Below are positions 39,438 through 47,736 of a DNA stretch of 64,000 bases, in pieces. The notes under the pieces were generated by a model. It worked only from the letters and a program-made list of their open reading frames with translations, did no database searches and was not told where the DNA came from. Where the stretch lies: NCBI GenBank assembly GCA_963745915.1, contig CAVUZA010000002.1, forward strand, positions 1,674,001 to 1,738,000. The letters are read 5' to 3'. The position numbers were made by a program, and so were the translations under genes. This DNA comes from VRUE01 sp963745915. Its GTDB lineage: Bacteria > Actinomycetota > Thermoleophilia > Solirubrobacterales > 70-9. The first letter of the stretch is position 1; each line of letters opens with the position of its first letter.

Positions 39438-40469
39438 ATGCAAGAGCTCCCGACGATCCAACCCAGCATGCCGGACGCTCTCTCGCCCGCAGAGATCGCT
39501 GCCCTGAGCGATGAGGTGCGGGCGCTCGCCGCCGAGCGCAACGCCGTCATCCTCGCCCACAACTACCAGCTGCCCGAGGTCCAGGACGTCGCCGACCGGA
39601 TGGGCGACTCGCTCGGCCTCTCGCGCGAGGCCGCCGCCACCGACGCCGAGGCGATCGCCTTCTGCGGCGTCCACTTCATGGCCGAGACCGCTTCGATCCT
39701 CTCGCCGGAGAAGACCGTCCTGATCCCCGACCTCGACGCCGGCTGCTCGCTGGCCGACTCGATCGACGCCGACCAGCTGCGCGCCTGGAAGGCAGAGCAC
39801 CCCGGCGCCCTGGTCGTGATGTACGTCAACACCTCGGCCGAGGTCAAGGCCGAGACCGACTACTGCTGCACCTCCTCCAACGCGGTCAAGGTGGTCGAGC
39901 ACATCTGGGCCGAGCACGGCCCCGATACCGAGATCCTCTTCGGCCCCGACATGTGGCTGGGCGCCTACGTCGAGCGCGAGACCGGCCTGCGCGACGACCC
40001 CGGGCGCCGCGCCCGCTTCCACGTCTGGGACGGCGAGTGCCACGTCCACGCCGGCATCCGCCCCGGCGACATCGCCCGCACCCGCGCCGAGAACCCCGAG
40101 GCCGAGCTGCTGATCCACCCCGAGTGCGGCTGCGCGACGCAGGCGATGGAGTACGTCGCCGCCGGCGAGATCGACCCCGAGGGGGTCCACATGCTCTCCA
40201 CCTCGGGCATGCTGCGCCACGTCGAGGAGAACCCCGACGGCAGCTTCATCGTCGCCACCGAGAACGGCATGCTCTACCCGCTGCAGCAGGCGGCGCCGCA
40301 GGCCAACCTGGTCGAGGCCAACCGGATGGCCTTCTGCAAGTACATGAAGATGATCACCCTGCCCAAGCTGCGCGACAGCCTGCTCGAGATGCGCTTCGAG
40401 GTCAGCGTCCCGGCCGCGGTGGCCGAGCGCGCCCGGGTGCCGATCGAGCGCATGGTCGCGATCGGCTAG
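39438..40469 (+). CDS. nadA: Quinolinate synthase
   Basis: Fe-S enzyme that condenses iminoaspartate with dihydroxyacetone phosphate to quinolinate. The 343-residue protein has three repeats of the NadA fold with NAVILAHNYQLPEVQDVAD, AFCGVHFMAETASIL, DYCCTSSNAVKVVE and HPECGCATQAMEYV; the conserved Cys residues in these segments bind the 4Fe-4S cluster. A good site (AGGAAAGGAAGGG) precedes the ATG. The aspartate oxidase NadB that makes its substrate is not nearby; aspartate dehydrogenase elsewhere could replace it. Confidence 0.95.
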   Translation: MQELPTIQPSMPDALSPAEIAALSDEVRALAAERNAVILAHNYQLPEVQDVADRMGDSLGLSREAAATDAEAIAFCGVHFMAETASILSPEKTVLIPDLDAGCSLADSIDADQLRAWKAEHPGALVVMYVNTSAEVKAETDYCCTSSNAVKVVEHIWAEHGPDTEILFGPDMWLGAYVERETGLRDDPGRRARFHVWDGECHVHAGIRPGDIARTRAENPEAELLIHPECGCATQAMEYVAAGEIDPEGVHMLSTSGMLRHVEENPDGSFIVATENGMLYPLQQAAPQANLVEANRMAFCKYMKMITLPKLRDSLLEMRFEVSVPAAVAERARVPIERMVAIG

Positions 40470-40489
40470 GGCGAGATATTGTCCCCGGC

Positions 40490-42298
40490 GTGAACGAGCT
40501 CTCGCGGCAACTGCGCGTCGACTCGGTGCGTGCCGCTGCGGCGGCGGGCTCCGGCCACCCGACCTCCTCGATGTCGGCCGCCGACCTGATGGCGGTCCTC
40601 TTCGAAAGCCACCTGCGCTACGACTTCGGCGCGCCGGAGAACCGCGCCAACGACCACCTCGTCTTCTCCAAGGGCCACGCCTCGCCGCTGCTCTACGCGC
40701 TCTACAAGGCCGCGGGCGCGATCGACGACGCCGAGCTGCTCAGCTTCCGCGAGCTCGGCTCGCGCATGCAGGGCCACCCGACGCCGGAGATCCCCTGGGT
40801 GGACGTCGCCACCGGCTCGCTCGGCCAGGGCCTGCCGATCGCGGTCGGCATCGCCACCGCCGCGGCCAGGCTCGAGTCCTCCGCGCTGCGGGTCTGGACG
40901 CTCTGCGGCGACTCGGAGATGGCCGAGGGCTCGATGTGGGAGGCCTTCGAGCACGCCGGCCACAACCGCCTCGACAACCTGATCGCGATCGTCGACGTCA
41001 ACCGTCTCGGCCAGCGCGGCCCGACCATGCACGGCTGGGACACCTCGGCGCTGGCGGCGCGCGCCGCGGCCTGCGGCTGGGACGTGCAGGAGATCGACGG
41101 CCACGACCTGGAGGCGATCGACGCCGCCTACGGCCGGGCGCTCGCCGCCGATCGCCCGGCGGCGATCTTCGCCCGCACCAAGAAGGGCTCCGGCGTCGCC
41201 GCGGTCGAGGACGAGGACGGCCAGCACGGCAAGCCGCTCGCCGACCCCGAGGCGGCGGTCGAGGAGCTCGGCGGCCTGCGCGAGGTCAGCGTCGCGGTCC
41301 AGGGCCCGCCGGCCCCGCAGCCCTACGAGGTCGCCACCGCGTCGGTCGAGCGACCCAGCTACGAGCTCGGCGAGAAGGTCGCCACCCGCGGCGCCTACGG
41401 CGACGCGCTGGCCTGGCTCGGCTCGGTCGACGAGAGGGTCGTCGCCCTCGACGGCGAGGTCGGCAACTCGACCTACGCCGAGCGCTTCGCCGACAAGCAC
41501 CCGGACCGCTTCTTCGAGATGTACATCGCCGAGCAGCAGATGGTCGCCTCGGCGATCGGCATGCAGACGCGCGGCTGGAAGCCGTTCGCCTCCTCCTTCG
41601 GCGCCTTCCTCAGCCGCGCCTACGACTTCGTCCGCATGGCCGCGATCTCGGCCGCCGACCTGAAGCTCTGCGGCTCGCACGTCGGCGTCTCGATCGGCCC
41701 CGACGGCCCCTCGCAGATGGCGCTCGAGGACATCGCCTCGCTGCGCGCCGTGCTCGGCAGCGTGATCCTCTACCCGTCCGATCCCAACCAGGCCGTGCAG
41801 CTGCTCGACGCGATGCGCGAGCACAGCGGGATCAGCTACATGCGCACGACCCGCGAAAAGACCCCGGTCATCTACGGGCCGGAGGAGAGCTTCGCGATCG
41901 GCGGCAGCCGCACCGTGCGCTCCTCCGACGCGGACGCGGTCACCCTGATCGGCGCCGGCATCACCCTGCACGAATGCCTTGCCGCCGCCGAGCGGCTGGC
42001 CGGCAACGGCATCGCCGCCCGCGTCGTCGACCTCTACTCGGTGAAGCCGGTCGACGAGGCCGCGATCCTCGCCGCCGCCCGCGAGACCGGCGCGATCGTC
42101 ACCGTCGAGGACCACTACGCCGAGGGCGGCATCGGCGACGTCGTCGCCGCCGTCCTCGCCGGCGCCGGCGAGTGCCCCAAGCTGACCCGCCTCGCCGTCA
42201 CCGAGCGCCCCGGCAGCGGCCCCCCCGCCGACCTGCTCGCCGCCGCCGGCATCGACGCCGACGCGATCGTCACAGCGGCCGAGTCGCTGGCGAGCTAG
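40490..42298 (+). CDS. Transketolase
   Basis: Thiamine-diphosphate enzyme of the pentose phosphate pathway. The 602-residue chain has both halves: the N-terminal pyrophosphate domain with RAAAAAGSGHPTSSMSAADL, SKGHASPLLYAL, TGSLGQGLPIAVG and the ThDP motif GDSEMAEGSMWEA, and the pyrimidine and C-terminal domains with FFEMYIAEQQMVASAIGM and DLKLCGSHVG. TATTGT stands 7 bases before the GTG start. The length and the QQM motif resemble the archaeal/animal-like transketolase type as much as the long E. coli type. Confidence 0.93.
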   Translation: MNELSRQLRVDSVRAAAAAGSGHPTSSMSAADLMAVLFESHLRYDFGAPENRANDHLVFSKGHASPLLYALYKAAGAIDDAELLSFRELGSRMQGHPTPEIPWVDVATGSLGQGLPIAVGIATAAARLESSALRVWTLCGDSEMAEGSMWEAFEHAGHNRLDNLIAIVDVNRLGQRGPTMHGWDTSALAARAAACGWDVQEIDGHDLEAIDAAYGRALAADRPAAIFARTKKGSGVAAVEDEDGQHGKPLADPEAAVEELGGLREVSVAVQGPPAPQPYEVATASVERPSYELGEKVATRGAYGDALAWLGSVDERVVALDGEVGNSTYAERFADKHPDRFFEMYIAEQQMVASAIGMQTRGWKPFASSFGAFLSRAYDFVRMAAISAADLKLCGSHVGVSIGPDGPSQMALEDIASLRAVLGSVILYPSDPNQAVQLLDAMREHSGISYMRTTREKTPVIYGPEESFAIGGSRTVRSSDADAVTLIGAGITLHECLAAAERLAGNGIAARVVDLYSVKPVDEAAILAAARETGAIVTVEDHYAEGGIGDVVAAVLAGAGECPKLTRLAVTERPGSGPPADLLAAAGIDADAIVTAAESLAS

Positions 42299-42354
42299 TC
42301 GTTCCGCTGGAGCCCCTCAGCTCTATGCCCGAAGCTGGTGTGTCGTGAGATGGG

Positions 42355-42491
42355 TGGCAGGTATGCCCTGGCGTGAATGTCGCGAAGCGGCGGCAATGCA
42401 ATCCGGTCTCTGCGCGCCGTAGGCGCGCTCCTCTTCTGTCGCGAGCGCGAAGCGCGACGCGACCCCAATTCACGCCAGGGCATACCTGCCA
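42355..42491. repeat. Palindromic element family B, copy 2 (B2)
   Basis: Arms 42355-42378 and 42468-42491 are perfect complements over 24 bases, quite different from those of B1 except for the GAAT next to the core. The core begins GTCGCGAAGCGGCG, then AATGCAATC, and contains the hairpin GCGCGCC-GTA-GGCGCGC, where the stem differs from B1 by a compensated change. It fills much of the 312-base gap between the transketolase gene and ftsE; the rest is an AT-richer stretch (42496-42535) that may hold the ftsE promoter. Confidence 0.85.
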
Positions 42492-42610
42492 TCCATCTTT
42501 ACGAACATCTGCTCATAATTCGCTAATCTCCCGCTCACGCGCTTTGGGCGGGGAATTGCGGGGTCGAGGGGGCGCAGGAGTCACCCTGTACCCGGAGAAA
42601 GTTCGCGGGC

Positions 42611-43453
42611 ATGGCACTGGGCAGAAAGCGAAAGCGCAAGGGCGGCGGCGAGGAGCCGCCGCGGCGACGGGTCGGCGGCAAGCCGATCGTCGAGCTGCGC
42701 GACGTGACCAAGGTCTACCCGGGCGGCCACATGGCGCTCGACCGGGTCTCGCTGGCGATCGACCGCGGCGAGTTCGCCTTCCTCGTCGGCCCGACCGGCT
42801 GCGGCAAGTCGACCCTGATCAAGATGCTGATCCGCGAGCTCGAGGCCACCGACGGCGAAGTCCGCATCGCCGGCCGCGACATCGGCGCCCTGCCCGAGAA
42901 CAAGATCCCGCAGCTGCGGCGCAACATCGGCACCGTCTTCCAGGACTTCAAGCTGCTCCCCGACCGCACCGTCTACGACAACGTCGCCTACGCGCTGCAG
43001 GTGATCGGCGCCTCGCGCGCCCAGATCCGCGCCCAGGTGGCCGAGACGCTGCGCCTGGTCGGCCTCTCGACCAAGCTCAACCGCTTCCCCGACGAGCTCT
43101 CCGGCGGCGAGCAGCAGCGCGTCTCGATCGCCCGCGCCTTCGTCAACCACCCGCCGCTGCTGCTCGCCGACGAGCCCAGCGGCAACCTCGACCCGGTGAC
43201 GTCGATCGGCGTGATGCAGCTGCTCTACCGGATCAACAAGACCGGCACCACGGTCGTCGTCGTCACCCACGACCGCGAGATGGTCGACAACATGCGCCGC
43301 CGCGTGATCGAGCTCTACGAGGGCCGCGTCGTCCGCGACGAGGTCGCCGGCGGCTACACCGAGGAGTCGACGACCGAGTTCGGCGTCCGCATGCGGGCCG
43401 AGATGGGCGTCGCCCCCGAGGGCCAGACCAACGGACACGACTCCCTCTTCTAG
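42611..43453 (+). CDS. ftsE: Cell division ATP-binding protein FtsE
   Basis: ABC-type ATPase that with FtsX controls peptidoglycan hydrolases at the division septum. The 280-residue protein has a basic N-terminal extension (RKRKRKGGGEEPPRRR), the Walker A GPTGCGKSTLIKML, signature LSGGEQQRVSIARAFVNHPP and Walker B LLLADEPSGNLDP. The C-terminal 40 residues go beyond the usual FtsE end. Directly abuts ftsX with no gap. The adjacent ctpA protease completes a cluster of envelope-remodelling genes. Confidence 0.95.
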   Translation: MALGRKRKRKGGGEEPPRRRVGGKPIVELRDVTKVYPGGHMALDRVSLAIDRGEFAFLVGPTGCGKSTLIKMLIRELEATDGEVRIAGRDIGALPENKIPQLRRNIGTVFQDFKLLPDRTVYDNVAYALQVIGASRAQIRAQVAETLRLVGLSTKLNRFPDELSGGEQQRVSIARAFVNHPPLLLADEPSGNLDPVTSIGVMQLLYRINKTGTTVVVVTHDREMVDNMRRRVIELYEGRVVRDEVAGGYTEESTTEFGVRMRAEMGVAPEGQTNGHDSLF

Positions 43454-44380
43454 ATGTCACGCCTGATCTTCTTCACCCAGGAGGCCTTCCGCGCCCTGCG
43501 CCGCAACGGCGCCCCGAGCATGGCGGCGATCGTCACCACGGTCACCACCGTGATCCTGCTCGGCGTCCTGATCCCGGTCTTCCAGACCACCCAGGCCAAG
43601 AGCGACCAGGTCCGCGACGAACTCGAGTTCCGGGTGCCGATCTACGACGACGCGACCCGGGCCGAAATCGGCGCCCTGGAGCGCAAGCTGCAGCAGATCC
43701 CGCACGTCGAGTCGGTCGAGCTGATCACCAAGGCCGAGGCCCTGCACGAGCTGGAAAAGGACCTCGGCGAGAAGAAGAGCGAAGACCTGCTCGGCCAGCT
43801 GCACGACAACCCGCTGCCGGCCAACTTCCAGATCAAGGCCGACGACGCCGCCAACCTCGACTCGGTGCGGGCGGCGATCACGCCGCCGGGCCCCGACGGC
43901 AAGCCGCGGCCGATCTCGCCGATCATCCCGGCCGAAGACCCGATCTTCGACCGCCAGCAGGAGTCGCAGCAGATCGAGCAGGTGACCGGCGCGCTGAAGA
44001 TCGTCCTGACCGTGATCACCGCGCTGCTGATCCTCGCCTCGCTGATGCTGGTCGGCAACACGATCCGGCTCTCGATCTACACCCGGCGCCGCGAGGTCGA
44101 GGTGATGCGCCTGGTCGGCGCCACCCGCTGGTTCATCCGCTGGCCGTTCATGATCGAGGGCGTCGTCGTCGGCTTCGCCGGCGGCCTACTCGCCATACTG
44201 ATCCTGTGGCTGGGCAAGATCACGATCGTCGACCCGCTGAGCGACACCTTCTCGTTCCTCGCGGCGCAGAACAACAGCACGCTCTCCTTCCCGGCCCTGG
44301 TCGCGATCCTCTTCTGCGCCTCGGTCCTGGTCTCGGCGATCGGCTCGGGCGTGACCCTGCGCCGCTTCCTCAAGGTCTGA
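43454..44380 (+). CDS. ftsX: Cell division protein FtsX
   Basis: Membrane partner of FtsE, 308 residues. It has an N-terminal helix (MAAIVTTVTTVILLGVLIPV), an extracellular domain (about residues 45-165), and three further helices at the C-terminus (VLTVITALLILASLMLVGNT, then FAGGLLAILILWLG, and FCASVLVSAIGSGVTL). The loop EVEVMRLVGATRWFIRWPF is the conserved coupling region. Its extracellular loop is expected to activate a NlpC/P60 or CHAP hydrolase encoded elsewhere. Confidence 0.95.
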   Translation: MSRLIFFTQEAFRALRRNGAPSMAAIVTTVTTVILLGVLIPVFQTTQAKSDQVRDELEFRVPIYDDATRAEIGALERKLQQIPHVESVELITKAEALHELEKDLGEKKSEDLLGQLHDNPLPANFQIKADDAANLDSVRAAITPPGPDGKPRPISPIIPAEDPIFDRQQESQQIEQVTGALKIVLTVITALLILASLMLVGNTIRLSIYTRRREVEVMRLVGATRWFIRWPFMIEGVVVGFAGGLLAILILWLGKITIVDPLSDTFSFLAAQNNSTLSFPALVAILFCASVLVSAIGSGVTLRRFLKV

Positions 44381-44387
44381 TCGGGCC

Positions 44388-45572
44388 GTGAGGGGCTGGG
44401 GGGTGCCGGCCCTCGTGGCCGGGTTCGTCGTCGTCCTGCTCGCCGGGATCTGGCTCGGCGGCCACCCCGCCAACCTGCCCGAACTGCTCCGCGACCGCCT
44501 GCTCGACGAGTCCGCCGGGCTGACGGTCGAAGCCGAGGAACTGATCGAGGACAACTACTACCGCCGGGTCGGCAACGGCGAGCTGAGCAACGCCTCGCTG
44601 CAGGGCATGGTCCGCGAGCTGCGCCGCCGCCACGAGGACCGCTTCTCCGAATACTTCTCGCCGGAGGCGCTCGCCCACTTCAACGAAGCGATCTCGGGGC
44701 GCTTCTCCGGGGTCGGGCTCAGCGTCACCCAGGTCAAGCCCGGATTGCGGGTCGAACGGGTCTTCCCCGGCTCGCCGGCGCAGCAGGCCGGGATCGAGCA
44801 GGGCGAGCTGATCGTCTCGGTCGAGGGCGAATCGATAGCCGGCCAGAACAGCCGGGTGACGACGGCGAAGATCAAAGGCCCGGAGGGGACCGAGGTGACG
44901 ATCGGCGTGCGCGACCCGAAGCGCGGCAAGACCCGGCAGCTGACCCTGGAGCGGGCGCAGATCTCGCTGCCGATCGTCAGCGGGCGGCTGATCGAGGTTG
45001 ACGGCAAGAAGCTCGGCTACGTGCGCATGGCCAGCTTCACCGAAGGCGTCCACGCGCTGCTGCGCGCTCAGGTGCAGAAGCTGCAGCGCCAGGGCGCCGA
45101 GGGGATCGTGCTCGACCTGCGCGCCAACGGCGGCGGCCTGCTCGACGAGGCGGTGCTCAGCGCCAGCGTCTTCCTGCCCGAGGGCGAGGTCGTGGTCGAG
45201 ACCCGCTCCCGCACCCAGGGCGACTCCACCTACGAGACGGTCGGCGACAACCTGCCGCGCGTCCCGGTCGTCGTCCTGGTCGACCGCGGCACCGCCTCGG
45301 CGGCGGAGATCCTCACCGCGGCCCTGGCCGACGACGCCGGGGCGACCGTGGTCGGCACCCGCACCTTCGGCAAGGGCGTCTTCCAGCAGGAGGTCGACCT
45401 CTCCAACGGCGGCGCCCTGAAGCTGACCGTCGGCGAGTACTTCACCCCGGAGGGCGTCAACCTGGCCCGCAGCCACGGTGTCCACCCCGACGTGAAGGCC
45501 GCCGACGACCCCGGCACCGCCGCCGACGAGGCCCGCGAACGCGCCCTGGAGGAGCTGGCGTCCCAGCAATGA
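44388..45572 (+). CDS. ctpA: Carboxyl-terminal processing protease (S41 family)
   Basis: Membrane-anchored serine protease of 394 residues. It has an N-terminal anchor (VPALVAGFVVVLLAGIWLGG), a PDZ domain (SGVGLSVTQVKPGLRVERVF region) and the S41 catalytic domain with EGIVLDLRANGGGLLDEAVL, the Ser site DRGTASAAEILTAAL, and the Lys site TRTFGKGVFQQEV. GTG start, 7 bases after ftsX; neighbouring ftsEX and ctpA genes occur in many Gram-positive bacteria. A palindrome follows its stop codon. Confidence 0.94.
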   Translation: MRGWGVPALVAGFVVVLLAGIWLGGHPANLPELLRDRLLDESAGLTVEAEELIEDNYYRRVGNGELSNASLQGMVRELRRRHEDRFSEYFSPEALAHFNEAISGRFSGVGLSVTQVKPGLRVERVFPGSPAQQAGIEQGELIVSVEGESIAGQNSRVTTAKIKGPEGTEVTIGVRDPKRGKTRQLTLERAQISLPIVSGRLIEVDGKKLGYVRMASFTEGVHALLRAQVQKLQRQGAEGIVLDLRANGGGLLDEAVLSASVFLPEGEVVVETRSRTQGDSTYETVGDNLPRVPVVVLVDRGTASAAEILTAALADDAGATVVGTRTFGKGVFQQEVDLSNGGALKLTVGEYFTPEGVNLARSHGVHPDVKAADDPGTAADEARERALEELASQQ

Positions 45573-45573
45573 G

Positions 45574-45622
45574 CTTCCGGTGCGCCTTTTGCTCTCTATA
45601 CGTACATAAAGCGCACCGGAAG
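45574..45622. repeat. Palindrome family D, copy 2, between ctpA and rnr
   Basis: Arms CTTCCGGTGCGC (45574-45585) and GCGCACCGGAAG (45611-45622) are perfect; the 25-base centre contains TATACGTA. The segment CATAAAGCGCACCGGAAG (45605-45622) is identical to the one inside the nucleotidyltransferase gene at 24358-24375. Copy 1 has longer perfect arms; here the inner part has diverged. Confidence 0.85.
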
Positions 45623-45633
45623 GGGCGTGGGGG

Positions 45634-47247
45634 GTGAGGGGGCGCGACTGGCGCTACTACCGCGACCGGCAGCGCAAGCGCTCGCGGGCGCGGCGCGAGG
45701 CCGAGCCGCGCAGCGCCCGCGAGGCGGTCGAGGCGCTGCTCGCCGAGCGGCTCGGGGGGCGCGGCTTTGCGGCGGCGCTGGAGAGCGAGGCGGTGCGCGC
45801 CGCCGAGGCGGCGGCGGCCAGCGAGCTGCCGCGCCGCGACCTGACCGGGCTGCCGACCTTCACCGTCGACCCGGTGACCGCGCGCGACTTCGACGACGCG
45901 GTCTCGGCCCGCCGCGAGGGGGAGGGGGTGCGCCTCTGGGTCCACATCGCCGACGTCGCCGCCCACGTGCGGCCGGGGACGCCGCTCGACCTCGAGGCGC
46001 GCCGCCGCGGCAACAGCACCTACGTCCCGGGCGCGGTCGAGCCGATGCTGCCGCGGGCGCTGAGCGAGGAGTCCTGCAGCCTGGCGCCGGCAGCCGAGCG
46101 TCTCGCGGTGACCGCCGAGATCGAGCTCGGCGGCGACGGGCAGCCGCGGTCGGCGAGCTTCTACCGCAGCCGGATCCGCTCGCGGGCGCGGCTCGACTAT
46201 GACCGCCTCGACCTCGTCTTCGCCGGCCGGGCGGCGGCGCCCGAGGAGGTCGCCGAGCCGCTCGCGGTCGCCCGCGAGGCGGCCGCGGCGCTGGGCGAGC
46301 GGCGCGGCGCGACCAGCCTCGAGGTCGAGTCCTTCGAGCCCGAGTTCCGCTTCGACGAGGGCGGCGAGCCGAGCGGCGCCCGGGCGGTCGAGCAGACCGA
46401 GTCGCACCGCCTGATCGAGCGGCTGATGATCCTCGCCAACGAGCAGGTCGCGCAGCTGCTCGAGCGCAAGCGGGTGCCGGCCGTCTACCGCGTCCACGCC
46501 CCGCCCGACGCCGCCCGGGTCGAGCGCCTGGTCGAGCAGCTGGCGGCGCTGGGGGTGCCGACGCCGCCGCTGGGCCAGGGCCTGGCGCCGGCACAGGCCG
46601 GGGCGGTGGCGGCCGCGGCCAGCCGCCTGGTGGTCGCCGAGGCGAGACGGCGCGGGCATGGCCGCGAGGCGTATACATCGCTCGTGCTCCGCTCCCAGAT
46701 GCAGGCCTCCTACAGCGACCGCAACAGCGGCCACGCCGGGCTCGGCAGCGCCGCCTACTGCCACTTCACCTCGCCGATCCGGCGCTACCCCGACCTGCTC
46801 GTCCACCGGGCGCTGCTGGCGGCGCTGGGCGAGGGGGAGGAGGCGCCGCGCGCCGCCGAGGCGCGCGAGGTCGCCTGGCACTGCAGCGAGACCGAGCGCG
46901 AGTCGGCCAAGGCCGAGCGCGACGCCGACGACCTCTGCGCGGCTTTCCTGCTGCGCCGCGAGCTGGCCGAGCGCGGCGAGGACACGGCGTTCGCCGGCGA
47001 GGTCTCGGGGACGATCCGCGCTGGCGCCTTCGTCTCCTTCGGCGGCGAGCTGGGCGACGTCTACGAGGGCTTCGTCCCGGCTCGGACGATGGGGGCTGAG
47101 CGCTGGCAGCTGAACGAGACCGAGACCGCGCTCCTCGGCGCCGAGTCGGGGGCGGCGCTGCGGCTCGGCGATCCAATATCCGTCCGCGTCACCGGGGTCG
47201 AGGCGGCGCGCGGCAGGGTCGACCTGGAGAGGGTCGGCGATGGCTAA
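45634..47247 (+). CDS. rnr: RNase II/R-family exoribonuclease lacking N-terminal cold-shock domains
   Basis: 3'-5' exoribonuclease. The 537-residue product has the RNB catalytic domain with FTVDPVTARDFDDAVSA (metal-binding Asp cluster), RRRGNSTYVPGAVEPMLPRA and HAGLGSAAYCHFTSPIRRYP with DL, then an S1 domain (EVSGTIRAGAFVSFGGELGD onward). Full RNase R proteins are longer, with two cold-shock domains first; here a basic stretch replaces them (RDWRYYRDRQRKRSRARREA). The GTG start is 11 bases after the family D palindrome. RNase R acts with tmRNA-SmpB, and smpB overlaps its 3' end by 8 bases. Confidence 0.9.
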   Translation: MRGRDWRYYRDRQRKRSRARREAEPRSAREAVEALLAERLGGRGFAAALESEAVRAAEAAAASELPRRDLTGLPTFTVDPVTARDFDDAVSARREGEGVRLWVHIADVAAHVRPGTPLDLEARRRGNSTYVPGAVEPMLPRALSEESCSLAPAAERLAVTAEIELGGDGQPRSASFYRSRIRSRARLDYDRLDLVFAGRAAAPEEVAEPLAVAREAAAALGERRGATSLEVESFEPEFRFDEGGEPSGARAVEQTESHRLIERLMILANEQVAQLLERKRVPAVYRVHAPPDAARVERLVEQLAALGVPTPPLGQGLAPAQAGAVAAAASRLVVAEARRRGHGREAYTSLVLRSQMQASYSDRNSGHAGLGSAAYCHFTSPIRRYPDLLVHRALLAALGEGEEAPRAAEAREVAWHCSETERESAKAERDADDLCAAFLLRRELAERGEDTAFAGEVSGTIRAGAFVSFGGELGDVYEGFVPARTMGAERWQLNETETALLGAESGAALRLGDPISVRVTGVEAARGRVDLERVGDG

Positions 47248-47725
47248 GAAGGCGAAGAAGAAACGCGAGCCGGCCTCGGGCGACGTCGCCACCAACCGCC
47301 GCGCCCGGCACAAGTTCCAGGCCGTGGAAAAGATGGAGGCGGGGATCGTCCTGCGCGGCTCCGAGGTCAAGTCGCTGCGCGAGGGCAAGGCGCAGATGGG
47401 CGACTCCTACGCCGTGGTCGAGCGCGGCGAGGTTTGGCTTCGCAACCTGCACATCCCGCCCTACGAGCCGGCCAGCCGCGAGAACCACGAGCCGGAGCGG
47501 CCGCGCAAGCTGCTCCTGCACCGGGCCGAGATCGAACGGCTGATCGGCAAGACCGCCGAGAAAGGGCTGACCCTGATCCCGACCCGGGTCTACTTCAAGG
47601 GCTCGCGGGCGAAGGTCGAGCTGGCGCTGGCGCGGGGCAAGGAGGGTCGCGACCGGCGGCGTGAGATCGCGGAGCGCGACGTGCGGCGCGAGGTCGAGCG
47701 CGAATTCAAGGGCCGGATGAGGTAG
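47240..47725 (+). CDS. smpB: SsrA-binding protein SmpB
   Basis: Binds tmRNA and places it in stalled ribosomes for trans-translation. The 161-residue protein has the beta-barrel signatures NRRARHKFQAVEKMEAGIVL, RGSEVKSLREGKAQMGDSYA and LRNLHIPPYEPASRENHEPE, and ends in the usual basic tail. It overlaps the rnr stop, so RNase R and SmpB are coproduced. The tmRNA gene itself is about 3.2 kb downstream on the same strand. Confidence 0.96.
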   Translation: MAKKAKKKREPASGDVATNRRARHKFQAVEKMEAGIVLRGSEVKSLREGKAQMGDSYAVVERGEVWLRNLHIPPYEPASRENHEPERPRKLLLHRAEIERLIGKTAEKGLTLIPTRVYFKGSRAKVELALARGKEGRDRRREIAERDVRREVEREFKGRMR

Positions 47726-47736
47726 CTTCGGGTCCT

